Assembly (NCBI GenBank): GCA_008363385.1
Contig: RHKY01000024.1
Coordinates: forward strand, 1-64,000
Reading direction: 5' to 3'
DNA length: 64,000 nt
Source: Acidobacteriota bacterium
GTDB taxonomy: Bacteria; Acidobacteriota; Thermoanaerobaculia; UBA5066
The position numbers and the translations under genes are program-made. The notes under the pieces are model-generated. The model had not been told where the DNA came from. It ran no database searches and was given only the letters and a program-made list of their open reading frames with translations. This document shows positions 15,678 through 24,258 of the stretch, one piece after another; position 1 is the stretch's first letter; each line of letters opens with the position of its first letter.

Positions 15678-18266
15678 ATGCTCCAGCCCGGCCAGCGCCT
15701 GGGTCCGTACGAGGTCGTGGCCCCCCTGGGGGCGGGGGGGATGGGCGAGGTCTACCGGGCCCGCGACCCGCGCCTCTCGCGGGACGTCGCGCTGAAGGTC
15801 CTCCCGGAGGGGATCGCCCGCGACGCGGAGCTCCTCGCCAGGTTCGAGGAGGAGGCCCGGGCCACGTCGGCCCTGAACCACCCTTCGATCGTCGTCGTCC
15901 ACGAGGTGGGGCAGGCGGAGGACCGGCGCTTCATCGTCATGGAGCTGGTCGAGGGGGAGAGCCTGCGGCAGGTCCTGGCGCGCGGGCCGCTTCCCGTCCG
16001 GGAGGCGGTGAGGATCGCGGCCCAGGTGGCCGAGGGGCTCGCCGCCGCCCACGCGCACGGCATCGTCCACCGGGACCTCAAGCCCGAGAACGTCATGGTG
16101 ACCCGGGACGGCCGGGCCAAGATCCTCGACTTCGGCCTCTCCCGCAGGAGCGCCGTGGCGCCCTCGCGGCCCGGCGACACCCTGGCCCTGCGGCAGAAGG
16201 CGACGGCGCCCGGCCTCGTCGTCGGGACCGTGACGTACATGTCGCCCGAGCAGGTGAGGGCCGAGGAGGTCGACCACCGCTCGGACGTCTTCTCGTTCGG
16301 CGTCGTCCTGTTCGAGATCCTGACGGGGAAGCCGCCCTTCCGGCGCCCGACGCCCGCCGAGACGATGGCCGCGGTCCTCACGGAGGACCCTCCGCCGCTC
16401 TCGAACCTCCTGCCGTCCGTGCCGCCCGCCTTGGAGCGGGTCGTGGCCCGCTGCCTGGAGAAGAACCGCGAGAGGCGCTTCCACTCGGCCCACGACCTGG
16501 CCTTCGCGCTGGAGGCGCTCTCGTGGGTCTCGGTCTCCGTCCCTCCCGAGGTGACGGCCTTGCCCGGGCCGCGCCGCCGCCGGGCGGCCCTCGTCGCGGC
16601 CGCCGCGGGCGTCCTCCTCCTCGTCGCCGCCGGGGCCGGCCTCCTGGCGACGCGGGCGGGGGGCCGCCCGGAGGCGCCCTCCTTCCGCCGGATCACCTTC
16701 TCGCGCGGGGCGATCCGGTCCGCCCGCTTCGCCCCGGACGGCAAGACCGTCGTCTACGGGGCGGCCTGGGAAGGGGACCCGATCCGGCTCTTCACGACGC
16801 AGGCCGAGAGCCCCGAGTCGCGCAGGCTCGAGCTGCCGGACGGGGACGTCCTGTCGGTCTCGGCCCAGGGCGAGATGGCGGTCTCGCTCGGGCGGCGGTT
16901 CCTGACGCTCCACCTCGGCGTCGGGACGCTGGCGCGGGCGCCGCTCGCCGGGCGGGCGCCGCGCGAGCTGCTCGAGGGGGTGCAGGACGCCGACTGGGCG
17001 CCGGACGGGGAGACCCTCTGCGTCGTGAGGGACGTGGACGGGAGGAACCGCCTGGAGCTCCCCGCCGGGACCGTCCTCTACGAGACGGAGGGGTGGCTCA
17101 GCCACCCGCGGGTGTCGCCGAAGGGAGACCTCGTCGCCTTCATGGAGCACCCTCTGCGCTGGGACGACCGCGGCTTCGTCTCCGTCGTCGACGTCGCCGG
17201 GAAGGGAAAGCGCGTCGCCTCGCAGACCTGGCAGAGCGCCGGGGGCCTCGCCTGGGGCCCGGACGGGCGCGAGATCTGGTTCACGGGCGCGCCGGAGGGG
17301 GCCGGGCGCGAGCTGCACGCCACGACGCCGGACGGCAAGGAGCGGGTGGTCCTCCGCGTCTCGGGGAACCTGACGCTGCAGGACGTCTCCCGCGACGGCC
17401 GCGCCCTCGTCTCTGACGACAAGTGGCGGCGGAGGGTCTTCTACGCCGGCGCTCCCGGCGAGCGCGAGCGGGAGCTGACCTGGCTCGACTGGTCGTACCC
17501 GCGCGGCGTCTCGCGCGACTTCGACGAGCTCCTCTTCGACGAGCTGGGGGACGGCGGGGGGCGCGAGTACTCCGTCTACCTCCGGACGACCGACGGGGGG
17601 CCGGCGGTGAAGCTGGGGCGGGGCAACGGACTGGCCCTCTCGCCCGACGGGAAGTGGGCCCTCACCGCAACGCTCGCCACCCCCGCGCAGCTCGTCCTCC
17701 TGCCGACCGGCACCGGCCAGCCCCGCGAGCTGACGACAGGGTCGATCGACCACCGGGTGGCCAGCTTCCTCCCCGACGGCAAGAGGATCCTCTTCGGCGG
17801 GAGCGAGGCGGGGCAGGGCGTGAAGCTCTTCCTCCTGGACGTCGAGGGGGGGACGCCGCGGCCCGTCACCCCGGAGGGGGTGACGTTCGCCGACGGGGTC
17901 GCGCTCCCGATCTCGCCCGACGGCAAGAGCGTCCTCGTCTCGGACCCCGACCGGGCCGTCGCCGTCGTCCCGGTGGAAGGGGGGCCGGCCCGCCGCATCG
18001 GCGACCTCCTCGGCGGGGAGGTCCCTCTCGGGTGGGGCTCCGACTCGCGCTCGCTGTGGGTCGTGCGGCGGGGGGAGCTCCCGGCGAGGGTGGCGCTCCT
18101 GGACCTCGAGTCCGGAAAGAGGACGCCGTTCAGGGAGATCCTCCCGGCCGACCCGGCGGGGACGGCGTCGGTCAACCCGATCCTCGTCCGCCCGGACGGC
18201 GGGGCGGTCGTCTACGGAACCCCGCAGATCCTCTCCGACCTCTACGTCGTCGACGGCCTCCGCTGA
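15678..18266 (+). CDS. Membrane serine/threonine kinase with PD40-type propeller
   Basis: The protein is 862 residues. The N-terminal Hanks-type kinase has a Gly-rich loop (LGAGGMGEVY), catalytic Lys40, alpha-C Glu near 59, HRDLKPEN with Asp133 and DFG with Asp151, so it should be active. One transmembrane helix follows near residue 310 (AALVAAAAGVLLLVAAGAGLL). The rest is a PD40/TolB-like propeller with repeated SPDGK and APDG motifs and is probably outside the cytoplasm. This architecture is characteristic of Acidobacteriota and related bacteria. The start codon lacks a ribosome site and lies between divergent genes. Ligand and phosphorylation targets are unknown. A second kinase of this design lies at 52377-55115. 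Confidence 0.92.
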   Translation: MLQPGQRLGPYEVVAPLGAGGMGEVYRARDPRLSRDVALKVLPEGIARDAELLARFEEEARATSALNHPSIVVVHEVGQAEDRRFIVMELVEGESLRQVLARGPLPVREAVRIAAQVAEGLAAAHAHGIVHRDLKPENVMVTRDGRAKILDFGLSRRSAVAPSRPGDTLALRQKATAPGLVVGTVTYMSPEQVRAEEVDHRSDVFSFGVVLFEILTGKPPFRRPTPAETMAAVLTEDPPPLSNLLPSVPPALERVVARCLEKNRERRFHSAHDLAFALEALSWVSVSVPPEVTALPGPRRRRAALVAAAAGVLLLVAAGAGLLATRAGGRPEAPSFRRITFSRGAIRSARFAPDGKTVVYGAAWEGDPIRLFTTQAESPESRRLELPDGDVLSVSAQGEMAVSLGRRFLTLHLGVGTLARAPLAGRAPRELLEGVQDADWAPDGETLCVVRDVDGRNRLELPAGTVLYETEGWLSHPRVSPKGDLVAFMEHPLRWDDRGFVSVVDVAGKGKRVASQTWQSAGGLAWGPDGREIWFTGAPEGAGRELHATTPDGKERVVLRVSGNLTLQDVSRDGRALVSDDKWRRRVFYAGAPGERERELTWLDWSYPRGVSRDFDELLFDELGDGGGREYSVYLRTTDGGPAVKLGRGNGLALSPDGKWALTATLATPAQLVLLPTGTGQPRELTTGSIDHRVASFLPDGKRILFGGSEAGQGVKLFLLDVEGGTPRPVTPEGVTFADGVALPISPDGKSVLVSDPDRAVAVVPVEGGPARRIGDLLGGEVPLGWGSDSRSLWVVRRGELPARVALLDLESGKRTPFREILPADPAGTASVNPILVRPDGGAVVYGTPQILSDLYVVDGLR

Positions 18267-18345
18267 CCGGCGCTCCCTCCGGCCCCCTTTCGTGGAGAAT
18301 GGGGCGGTACCCGCCGCGCGACTGACGAGCCCGAAGGAGGCCGAG

Positions 18346-18774
18346 ATGGTCCGAAGCGTCCTCGCGGTCCTGGGGAGCCTGCTGGTCGTGATGGCAGCCG
18401 TCTTCGGCGCCACGATCCTGGCGGCGGCGGTCATGATCGGCAGCCCCCCTCCGGCCGGTTCCCCGCCCGCGCTCCCGCCGGCCTTCCTCCCCGTGAACCT
18501 CGCCTACTCTGCCGCCTTCGCCCTCCTCGGCGGATGGCTCTGCGGGTTCTGGGCCGGCAAGAAGCCCCTCCTCCACGCCGCGGCGCTCGCCGGGGTGATG
18601 CTCGCCCTCTCGCTGCCGTCCGTCTTCCGCCCCGAGCCGGGGCTCCCCTCCTGGTACGGCGCGGTCGTCGCGGTCCTCGGTCCCGCCTGCGCCCTCGTCG
18701 GCGGCTGGCTGCGCGAGCGGACGCTGGAACGGCGGGCCGCGGCCGGGGCGCCGCAGGCCCCACCGCCCGCCTGA
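18346..18774 (+). CDS. Small integral membrane protein, function unknown
   Basis: The protein is 142 residues. The ATG at 18346 has an ideal AAGGAGG 5 nt upstream, so I reject the longer frame starting at 18292. There are about four hydrophobic helices, beginning at the N-terminus (VLAVLGSLLVVMAAVFGATIL) and ending at VLGPACALVGGWL, followed by a charged, Pro/Ala-rich tail. No family is recognised. A further small membrane protein of similar topology follows at 19303. Confidence 0.75.
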   Translation: MVRSVLAVLGSLLVVMAAVFGATILAAAVMIGSPPPAGSPPALPPAFLPVNLAYSAAFALLGGWLCGFWAGKKPLLHAAALAGVMLALSLPSVFRPEPGLPSWYGAVVAVLGPACALVGGWLRERTLERRAAAGAPQAPPPA

Positions 18775-18795
18775 GCCCCACGCTCCCGCGCGAGG

Positions 18796-18801
18796 TAGGC
18801 T
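18796..18801 (+). promoter_or_regulatory. Candidate -10 element (TAGGCT), possible leaderless start
   Basis: TAGGCT ends 7 nt before the ATG at 18809. No ribosome site fits between them, so transcription may begin at or next to the start codon. No -35 element is seen. Confidence 0.35.
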
Positions 18802-18808
18802 TCGACCG

Positions 18809-19300
18809 ATGTTTCCCTTCCACCCGGACCTCGTCTACCCGCCCGTGAGGAAGAAGGCCGGCCGCGGCTTCCACGGCTACCCGGCTGCAACGCTCGCCTT
18901 CTACGGCCCCGACGACTCGCGGGCCACGAAGGCCGTCGTCGCCCTGATCCCCGGCAAGGACGCCGAGCCGACGGAGATGGAGAAGCTCTTCGTCGAGTCG
19001 GGCGACGTCAGGCGGGACCCGGTCTCGGGCGACCGCGTCCTGGCTTTCCTCAGACGCCACGACGTCAAGAGCGTGATCCTGGCCGAGCGCGTCATCGGCT
19101 GCCCTCACGAGGAAGGGGTCGACTACCCGCTGGGGGAGAAGTGCCCGTCGTGCCCCTTCTGGCACGACAAGGACCGCTGGACGGGGGAGACGCTCGAGGC
19201 GGGCGAGGAGGCAGCCGGAGAGCCGGGCGGGGAGCCGGCGGCAGGGCCGGCCCCAGATCCGGCCCGGGAGCCGGGCCCGCCCTCCGGCGAGGCCGGCTGA
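18809..19300 (+). CDS. Conserved hypothetical protein with C-terminal CPxCPFW motif
   Basis: The protein is 163 residues and soluble. The core (about 1-125) is compact and ends in CPHEEGVDYPLGEKCPSCPF, which carries three cysteines in a CP..CPSCP arrangement that could bind a metal or a small cluster. The last 35 residues are a Gly/Pro/Glu/Ala-rich tail. I believe similar short proteins occur in other bacteria, but I know no function. There is no ribosome site before the ATG; TAGGCT lies 7 nt upstream. The next gene starts 2 nt after the stop, which suggests coupling. Confidence 0.72.
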   Translation: MFPFHPDLVYPPVRKKAGRGFHGYPAATLAFYGPDDSRATKAVVALIPGKDAEPTEMEKLFVESGDVRRDPVSGDRVLAFLRRHDVKSVILAERVIGCPHEEGVDYPLGEKCPSCPFWHDKDRWTGETLEAGEEAAGEPGGEPAAGPAPDPAREPGPPSGEAG

Positions 19301-19302
19301 CG

Positions 19303-19734
19303 GTGCGCGTCGTCCCGAAGGCGGTCCTCCTCGGCCTCCTCGTCGACGTGGGCGGGACGCTCGTGGCCGCCCTCGTCCTCTTCACGCTGAACGCGCTCCT
19401 GGCCGGAGGCGTCGGGGCCGTCCGCGGCGTGACGCCGGACCTGGAACGCCTGCCAGAGTCCCCCTGGTTCCTCGCCCAGACGGTCGTCGTCGGGACCGGC
19501 TTCTCGCTCCTCGGCGGCTACGTCGCCGGCCGGCTCGCCCCGGGCGCCGAGCGGCTCAACGGCGCCGTCTTCGCCGTCCTGACGACCTCGCTCGGCCTCC
19601 TCCTCCCCGAGGGGGAAGGCCCGAAGACGCCGGGCTGGCTGACCACCCTCTCGGTCGCCCTCTGCCTGGCCGCCGCCCTCCTCGGCGCCGAGCTCTCCCG
19701 CCGCGAGCGGGCGGGCGCGCCGCCGGAGGGCTGA
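19303..19734 (+). CDS. Small membrane protein, function unknown
   Basis: The protein starts at a GTG 2 nt after the preceding stop and is 143 residues. A longer frame open from 19141 overlaps the upstream gene, and its extra residues are low-complexity, so I reject it. There are about four hydrophobic segments (AVLLGLLVDVGGTLVAALVL; a short one after SPWF; NGAVFAVLTTSLGLLL; LSVALCLAAALLGAEL). The layout resembles the membrane protein at 18346. No function can be assigned. It converges on adenine deaminase with only 7 nt between the stops. Confidence 0.7.
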   Translation: MRVVPKAVLLGLLVDVGGTLVAALVLFTLNALLAGGVGAVRGVTPDLERLPESPWFLAQTVVVGTGFSLLGGYVAGRLAPGAERLNGAVFAVLTTSLGLLLPEGEGPKTPGWLTTLSVALCLAAALLGAELSRRERAGAPPEG

Positions 19735-19741
19735 GCCGGTC

Positions 19742-21481
19742 TCAGACCACGGCCGGAACGAAGTCGAACTTCTTGACGTCGACGAGGCCGCGGTCGGTCA
19801 GCTTCAGCTCGGGGATGACGGGGAGGGCCAGGAACGCGAGCGTCATGAACGGGTGGTCCGTCCGCGTCCCGAGGGCGCGGCAGGCCTCGTTGGCCTTCCG
19901 CTCGGCGGCGTCCACGTCGGCGATCGGGGCGTTCGACATGAGCCCCGCGACGGGGAGGGGGACCTCGGCGAGGACCTGGGCCCCGTCGGCGACGACGATG
20001 CCGCCGCCGATCGCGGCCGCGCGGCGGACGGCCGTCTCCATCGAGGCGTCGTCGGCCCCGACGACGACGACGTTGTGCGAGTCGTGCGCGACCGAGGAGG
20101 CGATCGCCCCGCGCGCGATCCCGAGGCCGCGCGCGAAGGAGACGGCGACGTTCCCGGTCCCCTTGTGCCGCTCGACGACGGCGAGCTTCGCGAGGTCGCG
20201 CGACGGGTCGGCGACGGCGTAGCCGGAAGTCACGAGCGCCGGCTCCGTCGAGGCCCCGGTGGCGAGCGACCCCGGCGTCACCTCGATCACCCGGACCGAG
20301 GCGCCGTCCCGCGCGCCCACCTGGAGGCGCGTCCGGTCGAACCCCTCGACGCGGAAGGCGGGCCCCTCCTCCATCCGCCCCGCGGAGACCTCGACGAGGA
20401 GCGAGCCACCCTGCGCGACGAGACGGCCGCCGAGGACGACGAGGTCGGGCCGGAAGTCGGTCAGGGTCGCGGTCGTCAGGAGGTCGGCCCGGTGGCCGGG
20501 GGCGATCGCCCCGCGGTCGCGGAAGCCGTAGTGCCGCGCGCAGGTGAGGGAGGCCAGACGCACCGCGAGGACCGGGTCGAGGCCGAGGCCGATCGCCCTC
20601 CGGACGTGGTGGTCGACGTGGCCGTGCGTGAGGAGGTCCCACGGGTGCCGGTCGTCCGTCGCGAAGGCGAAGCGTTCCGAGTTCTCCGGCGTGACGAGGG
20701 GAAGGAGGTCGTCGAGGTTCTTGGCGGCCGTCCCCTCGCGGATCCAGATCGACATCCCGCGGCGCGCCTTCTCGCGCGCCTCCTCGCGTCCCAGGCACTC
20801 GTGGTCCGTCCGGATCCCCGCGCCGACGTAGGCGTTCAGGTCGAGGCCCGTCAGGAGCGGCGAGTGCCCGTCGATCGGGAGGCCGCGGCGGCGCGCGTCG
20901 TCGACCTTGGCGCGCACCCCCGGGTCGCCGAAGAGGAAGCCGGGGACGTTCATCATCTCGGCGAGGCCCAGGACCCCCTCGCGGCCGTAGAAGCCCGCGA
21001 GGTCGGCAGCCGAGAGGGACGCCCCCGCGGTCTCGAGGTGCGTGGCCGGGACGCACGAGGGGAGCATGACGTGGACCTCGACCGGGGCCACCGCCGCGTC
21101 GGCGAGGAAGGCCTCGAGCCCGGCGAGCCCGCGGACGTTGGCAATCTCGTGCGGGTCGGTCACGACCGCCGCCGTCCCGCGCGCGGCGGCGAGCGCCCCG
21201 AACGTCCGGGGGGTCGTCATCGTCGACTCGATGTGGAGGTGCGCATCCCAGAGGGCCGGGCAGAGGTAGGCGCCGCGGAGGTCGACCTCGCCGTCGGGAC
21301 TCGCCGCCCGGTACGGCCCGAAGCCGAGGATCCGGTCCCCCTTCACGCCGACCGTCTCCTCGTGCACCTCGCCCGTCAGGACGTTGACGACGCGCGCGTT
21401 CCGGAAGACGAGGTCGGCGGGGACGCTCCCGCGGGCGGCGTCGACGAACTCGGAGAGGGAGAGCGGCTCGGGTCTCGGCAT
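19742..21481 (-). CDS. ade: Adenine deaminase
   Basis: This amidohydrolase is 579 residues, the usual Ade length. It should convert adenine to hypoxanthine and ammonia in purine salvage (EC 3.5.4.2). Family motifs are present: the metal-binding DAHLHIESTM, DPHEIANV, a DGHSP motif in the middle, ATDDRHPWDL, and the C-terminal half typical of Ade with SVAHDSHNVVVVG. The ATG at 21481 has GGAGG about 6 nt upstream; a longer open frame extends upstream without family residues. The gene is divergent from an alcohol dehydrogenase. TAGGCT at 21499-21504 on the minus strand is a possible -10. Confidence 0.93.
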   Translation of the reverse strand: MPRPEPLSLSEFVDAARGSVPADLVFRNARVVNVLTGEVHEETVGVKGDRILGFGPYRAASPDGEVDLRGAYLCPALWDAHLHIESTMTTPRTFGALAAARGTAAVVTDPHEIANVRGLAGLEAFLADAAVAPVEVHVMLPSCVPATHLETAGASLSAADLAGFYGREGVLGLAEMMNVPGFLFGDPGVRAKVDDARRRGLPIDGHSPLLTGLDLNAYVGAGIRTDHECLGREEAREKARRGMSIWIREGTAAKNLDDLLPLVTPENSERFAFATDDRHPWDLLTHGHVDHHVRRAIGLGLDPVLAVRLASLTCARHYGFRDRGAIAPGHRADLLTTATLTDFRPDLVVLGGRLVAQGGSLLVEVSAGRMEEGPAFRVEGFDRTRLQVGARDGASVRVIEVTPGSLATGASTEPALVTSGYAVADPSRDLAKLAVVERHKGTGNVAVSFARGLGIARGAIASSVAHDSHNVVVVGADDASMETAVRRAAAIGGGIVVADGAQVLAEVPLPVAGLMSNAPIADVDAAERKANEACRALGTRTDHPFMTLAFLALPVIPELKLTDRGLVDVKKFDFVPAVV

Positions 21482-21541
21482 CTCGGGCCTCCGCCCGTAG
21501 CCTAACCTCCCCGCGGTCCCCTGGGCGCGAGGCGCGGCGCC

Positions 21542-21547
21542 GATAAT
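21542..21547 (+). promoter_or_regulatory. Candidate -10 element (GATAAT)
   Basis: GATAAT matches five of six positions of the sigma-70 -10 consensus and lies 19 nt before the ATG at 21567. A GGGGAGG ribosome site lies between them. No convincing -35 hexamer is seen 16-18 nt upstream. Confidence 0.4.
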
Positions 21548-21566
21548 CGCGGCAGGGGAGGACGAG

Positions 21567-22568
21567 ATGCGCGCGATGCTCCTCGACGCCCCCGGGAAGC
21601 CGCTCCGCCCGGTCGACCTGCCGGACCCCGAGCCGGGCCCCGGGCAGGTCCTCCTCCGCGTCCGCGCCTGCGCCGTCTGCCGGACGGACCTCCACGTCGT
21701 CGACGGCGAGCTGACGCGGCCGAAGCTCCCGCTCGTCCCCGGGCACGAGATCGTCGGCGAGGTGCTCGCCTCCGGCCCGGGCGCCACGCGCTTCGCGCCC
21801 GGGGCGCGCGTCGGCGTCCCCTGGCTGGGGTGGACGTGCGGCCGGTGCGGTTCCTGCCGGGGCGGGCGCGAGAACCTCTGCGACGAGGCCCGCTTCACGG
21901 GGTACGACCTGGACGGGGGGTACGCGACCCACGCGGTGGCCGACGAGCGCTTCTGCTTCCCGGTCCCGGACGGATTCGGGGACCTCGCGGCGGCCCCGCT
22001 CCTCTGCGCGGGGCTGATCGGCTACCGGTCTCTCCGGATGGCGGGCGACGCGGGGCGGCTCGGGATCTACGGCTTCGGGGCCGCGGCCCACATCGTCTGC
22101 CAGGTGGCGCGCTTCGAGGGGAGGCGGGTCTTCGCGGTGACGCGCCCCGGGGACGCCGAGGCGCAGCGCTTCGCCCGCGATCTGGGGGCCGAGTGGGCCG
22201 GCGGCGCCGACGAGGCGCCGCCCGAGCCGCTCGACGCGGCGCTGGTCTTCGCGCCCGTCGGGGCGCTCGTCCCGGCCGCGCTGAAGGCCGTCGTCAAGGG
22301 AGGCGTCGTCGTCTGCGGCGGGATCCACATGAGCGACGTCCCCTCGTTCCCGTACTCGATCCTGTGGGGCGAGCGGGTCGTCCGGTCGGTGGCGAACCTG
22401 ACGCGGCGCGACGGGGAGGAGTTCCTGGCGCTCGCGGCGATGGTGCCGGTCGTCACCGAGGCGACCCCCTGGCCGCTCGCCTCGGCCAACGAGGCGCTCG
22501 CGGCCCTGCGCGAAGGGCGGGTCCGGGGCGCGGCCGTCCTCGTCCCGGGCGAGGGCGAAGGGGCGTGA
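21567..22568 (+). CDS. Zinc-dependent alcohol dehydrogenase
   Basis: The protein is 333 residues, in the medium-chain dehydrogenase/reductase family. The catalytic zinc region is visible as CAVCRTDLHVVDGE and GHEIVGEV. The structural zinc site is a four-Cys cluster (CGRCGSCRGGRENLC). The NAD(P)-binding region has GIYGFGAAAHIVCQVA. It resembles the AdhA/AdhP-like single-subunit enzymes and should interconvert alcohols and aldehydes; the physiological substrate is unknown. Upstream are a GATAAT -10 candidate and a GGGGAGG ribosome site. The downstream gene starts at a GTG overlapping its stop by 4 nt, so they are probably co-transcribed. Confidence 0.9.
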   Translation: MRAMLLDAPGKPLRPVDLPDPEPGPGQVLLRVRACAVCRTDLHVVDGELTRPKLPLVPGHEIVGEVLASGPGATRFAPGARVGVPWLGWTCGRCGSCRGGRENLCDEARFTGYDLDGGYATHAVADERFCFPVPDGFGDLAAAPLLCAGLIGYRSLRMAGDAGRLGIYGFGAAAHIVCQVARFEGRRVFAVTRPGDAEAQRFARDLGAEWAGGADEAPPEPLDAALVFAPVGALVPAALKAVVKGGVVVCGGIHMSDVPSFPYSILWGERVVRSVANLTRRDGEEFLALAAMVPVVTEATPWPLASANEALAALREGRVRGAAVLVPGEGEGA

Positions 22569-23071
22569 GCGCGGCCGAGGGGAAGGAAGCGGGGAACGGG
22601 GAGCGCGCCTCGCCCCGCCCGGTCGCGGCGGCGCTCGGACGGGCGCTCCTCTACGCGTGGGCCTCCCCGGTGACGCTCGTCGGGCTCCTCCTCGCCCTCC
22701 TCGTCCGGGCGACGGGCGGGACGGTCCGGCGCGTTTCGGGGGTCGTCGAGGCGTCGGGCGGCCTCCTCGTGCGGCTCTTCCCGAGGATCCACCCGCGCCT
22801 CCACCTCCTGGCCGTCACGCTCGGGCACGTCGTCCTGGCCGAGCACGAGGAGAGCGCCGAGCGCTCGCGCTCGCACGAGCGGGTCCACGTCGCCCAGTAC
22901 GAGCGCTGGGGCCTCCTCTTCCCGCTCCTCTACTTCGGCTCCAGCGCGTGGGCGCTCCTGAGGCGCCGCGACCCGTACCGCGACAACGCCTTCGAGCGGG
23001 AGGCCTTCCTCGCCGGGCTCGGCGAGGAGGGGCGCCCGAGAGGCGAGGGGGGCGATATCGTCCGCGCATGA
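22565..23071 (+). CDS. Membrane protein with HERVHVAQ motif
   Basis: The protein is 168 residues and starts at a GTG in a GTGA overlap with the dehydrogenase stop. A hydrophobic segment (TLVGLLLALLVRATGG) lies near the N-terminus, and a second (LLFPLLYFGSSAWALL) lies after the motif RSHERVHVAQYERWG. The protein ends with DPYRDNAFEREAF. HERVHVxQ resembles the HExxH-type zinc motif of small metallopeptidase-like proteins, but the order of Glu and His differs (H-E-R-V-H), so it may bind a metal without being a protease. No function is known to me. The next gene overlaps by 4 nt (ATGA). Confidence 0.75.
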   Translation: MSAAEGKEAGNGERASPRPVAAALGRALLYAWASPVTLVGLLLALLVRATGGTVRRVSGVVEASGGLLVRLFPRIHPRLHLLAVTLGHVVLAEHEESAERSRSHERVHVAQYERWGLLFPLLYFGSSAWALLRRRDPYRDNAFEREAFLAGLGEEGRPRGEGGDIVRA

Positions 23072-24234
23072 CGCGAGCGTTCGCGCCCCTCCTCTCCTGC
23101 CTCCTCCTGGCCTCTCTCCCCTCGGGCCCGGCCCTGGCCGCGGACGACCCGCCGTTCTCCGCCGAGGCGTTCGCGACGGTCTCGTGGGGCGACGCCGACA
23201 CCGACCGCGTCGAGGTCGTCGTGAACGGCGTCCCCGCAAGCGGCTTCTCGCTGACCGGCGAGTCCTCGGGGCCGGGCCTTTCGGTCGGGGGAACGTGGTA
23301 CGCGTGCGGGGTCGAGGACGACGGGGCCGCGCCGCGCGCCCTCCTCCCTCTCCTCTCTCGGACGAGCTTCGCCGCCGCGACGGCGAGCCTCTCCTCGGAC
23401 CGGCGCCGCTCGGACGGGACCGCCACGGGGCAGGCCGTGAAGGTCACCTCGTCGCTCTCCGGCGACGGGAGCGTGACCGGGGTGTCGGCCGGCGGCGGGT
23501 GGTACCTCGGGAGGGCGACGGCCCTCCTCCTCGGCCTCGGGTACGGGCGCGAGCGGCGGACCGACGGGACCCGGCTGGAGGAGAGCCCGTCGGGCCGGAG
23601 CGAGGTGGGCCGGGTCGAGCGCAGGAGAGCCGACGGGCGGCTCGCCGCGGGGGCGCTCCGGTGGCTCGGGGAGGACCTCCTCGTGACGGCCGAGGGGGAG
23701 TGGACGTTCTCCAACGCGCGGCGCTCGGACGAGGTCCTCTTCTCGGCCGGGTCGGGGACGTTCTCGCAGGAGACCGAGGCCGACGGCGACGGGTGGGGCG
23801 TCCGGCTCGGCGCGCGCGCCCTCCTCCTCGGGCGGCGGCTCGTCCTCGACGCGTCGGGGCGGTACGGCGAGAGCCGCGAGGACGGGAGGGTCCTAGCGCC
23901 CGAGGAGCGGCCCTACTCCGAGACCCGGACCATCGCGCGCGAGGCCTCGCTCGGCGCGACGTGGTACCCCTCGCGGGTCGTGGGGCTGGGGCTCTCGGCC
24001 GGCTACCGGAGCGAGAGCCTCGCCGCGGGCCTCCAGTCCCTCCTGCGCGCGGGCTCGGTCGACCGGGTCCCCGTCGGCCTCTCGGTGACCTGGTTCCCGG
24101 CCCCGCGCGCCTTCCTCGCGCTCGCGGCGGAGGCGACGTTCACCGAAGGGACGTACCCGCCGGACGCCGCCACCTACGAGCGGTACGAGGGGCGCGCGCT
24201 CCGTTTCGCCCTCTCGGGCGGGCTGAGGTTCTGA
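23068..24234 (+). CDS. Putative outer-membrane beta-barrel protein
   Basis: The protein is 388 residues and starts at an ATG that overlaps the previous stop by 4 nt. A signal peptide (APLLSCLLLASLPSGPALA) ends before ADDPPFS. The mature part has alternating hydrophobic and polar residues in repeated strands, such as TALLLGLGYGRE, RLVLDASGRYGES and VVGLGLSAGYRSE, and it ends in LRFALSGGLRF. A terminal aromatic residue (Phe) is the usual sorting signal of outer-membrane barrels. The transported or bound partner cannot be told. It forms a three-gene unit with the dehydrogenase and the HERVH protein and converges on the sensor gene. Confidence 0.78.
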   Translation: MTRAFAPLLSCLLLASLPSGPALAADDPPFSAEAFATVSWGDADTDRVEVVVNGVPASGFSLTGESSGPGLSVGGTWYACGVEDDGAAPRALLPLLSRTSFAAATASLSSDRRRSDGTATGQAVKVTSSLSGDGSVTGVSAGGGWYLGRATALLLGLGYGRERRTDGTRLEESPSGRSEVGRVERRRADGRLAAGALRWLGEDLLVTAEGEWTFSNARRSDEVLFSAGSGTFSQETEADGDGWGVRLGARALLLGRRLVLDASGRYGESREDGRVLAPEERPYSETRTIAREASLGATWYPSRVVGLGLSAGYRSESLAAGLQSLLRAGSVDRVPVGLSVTWFPAPRAFLALAAEATFTEGTYPPDAATYERYEGRALRFALSGGLRF

Positions 24235-24258
24235 GCCGGGGTCCCGGAGGGGGCCCGC

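Noticed and set aside
18292-18345. N-terminal extension of the membrane protein at 18346
   Set aside because: The inner ATG has an ideal AAGGAGG site; the extra 18 residues have no signal or family support.
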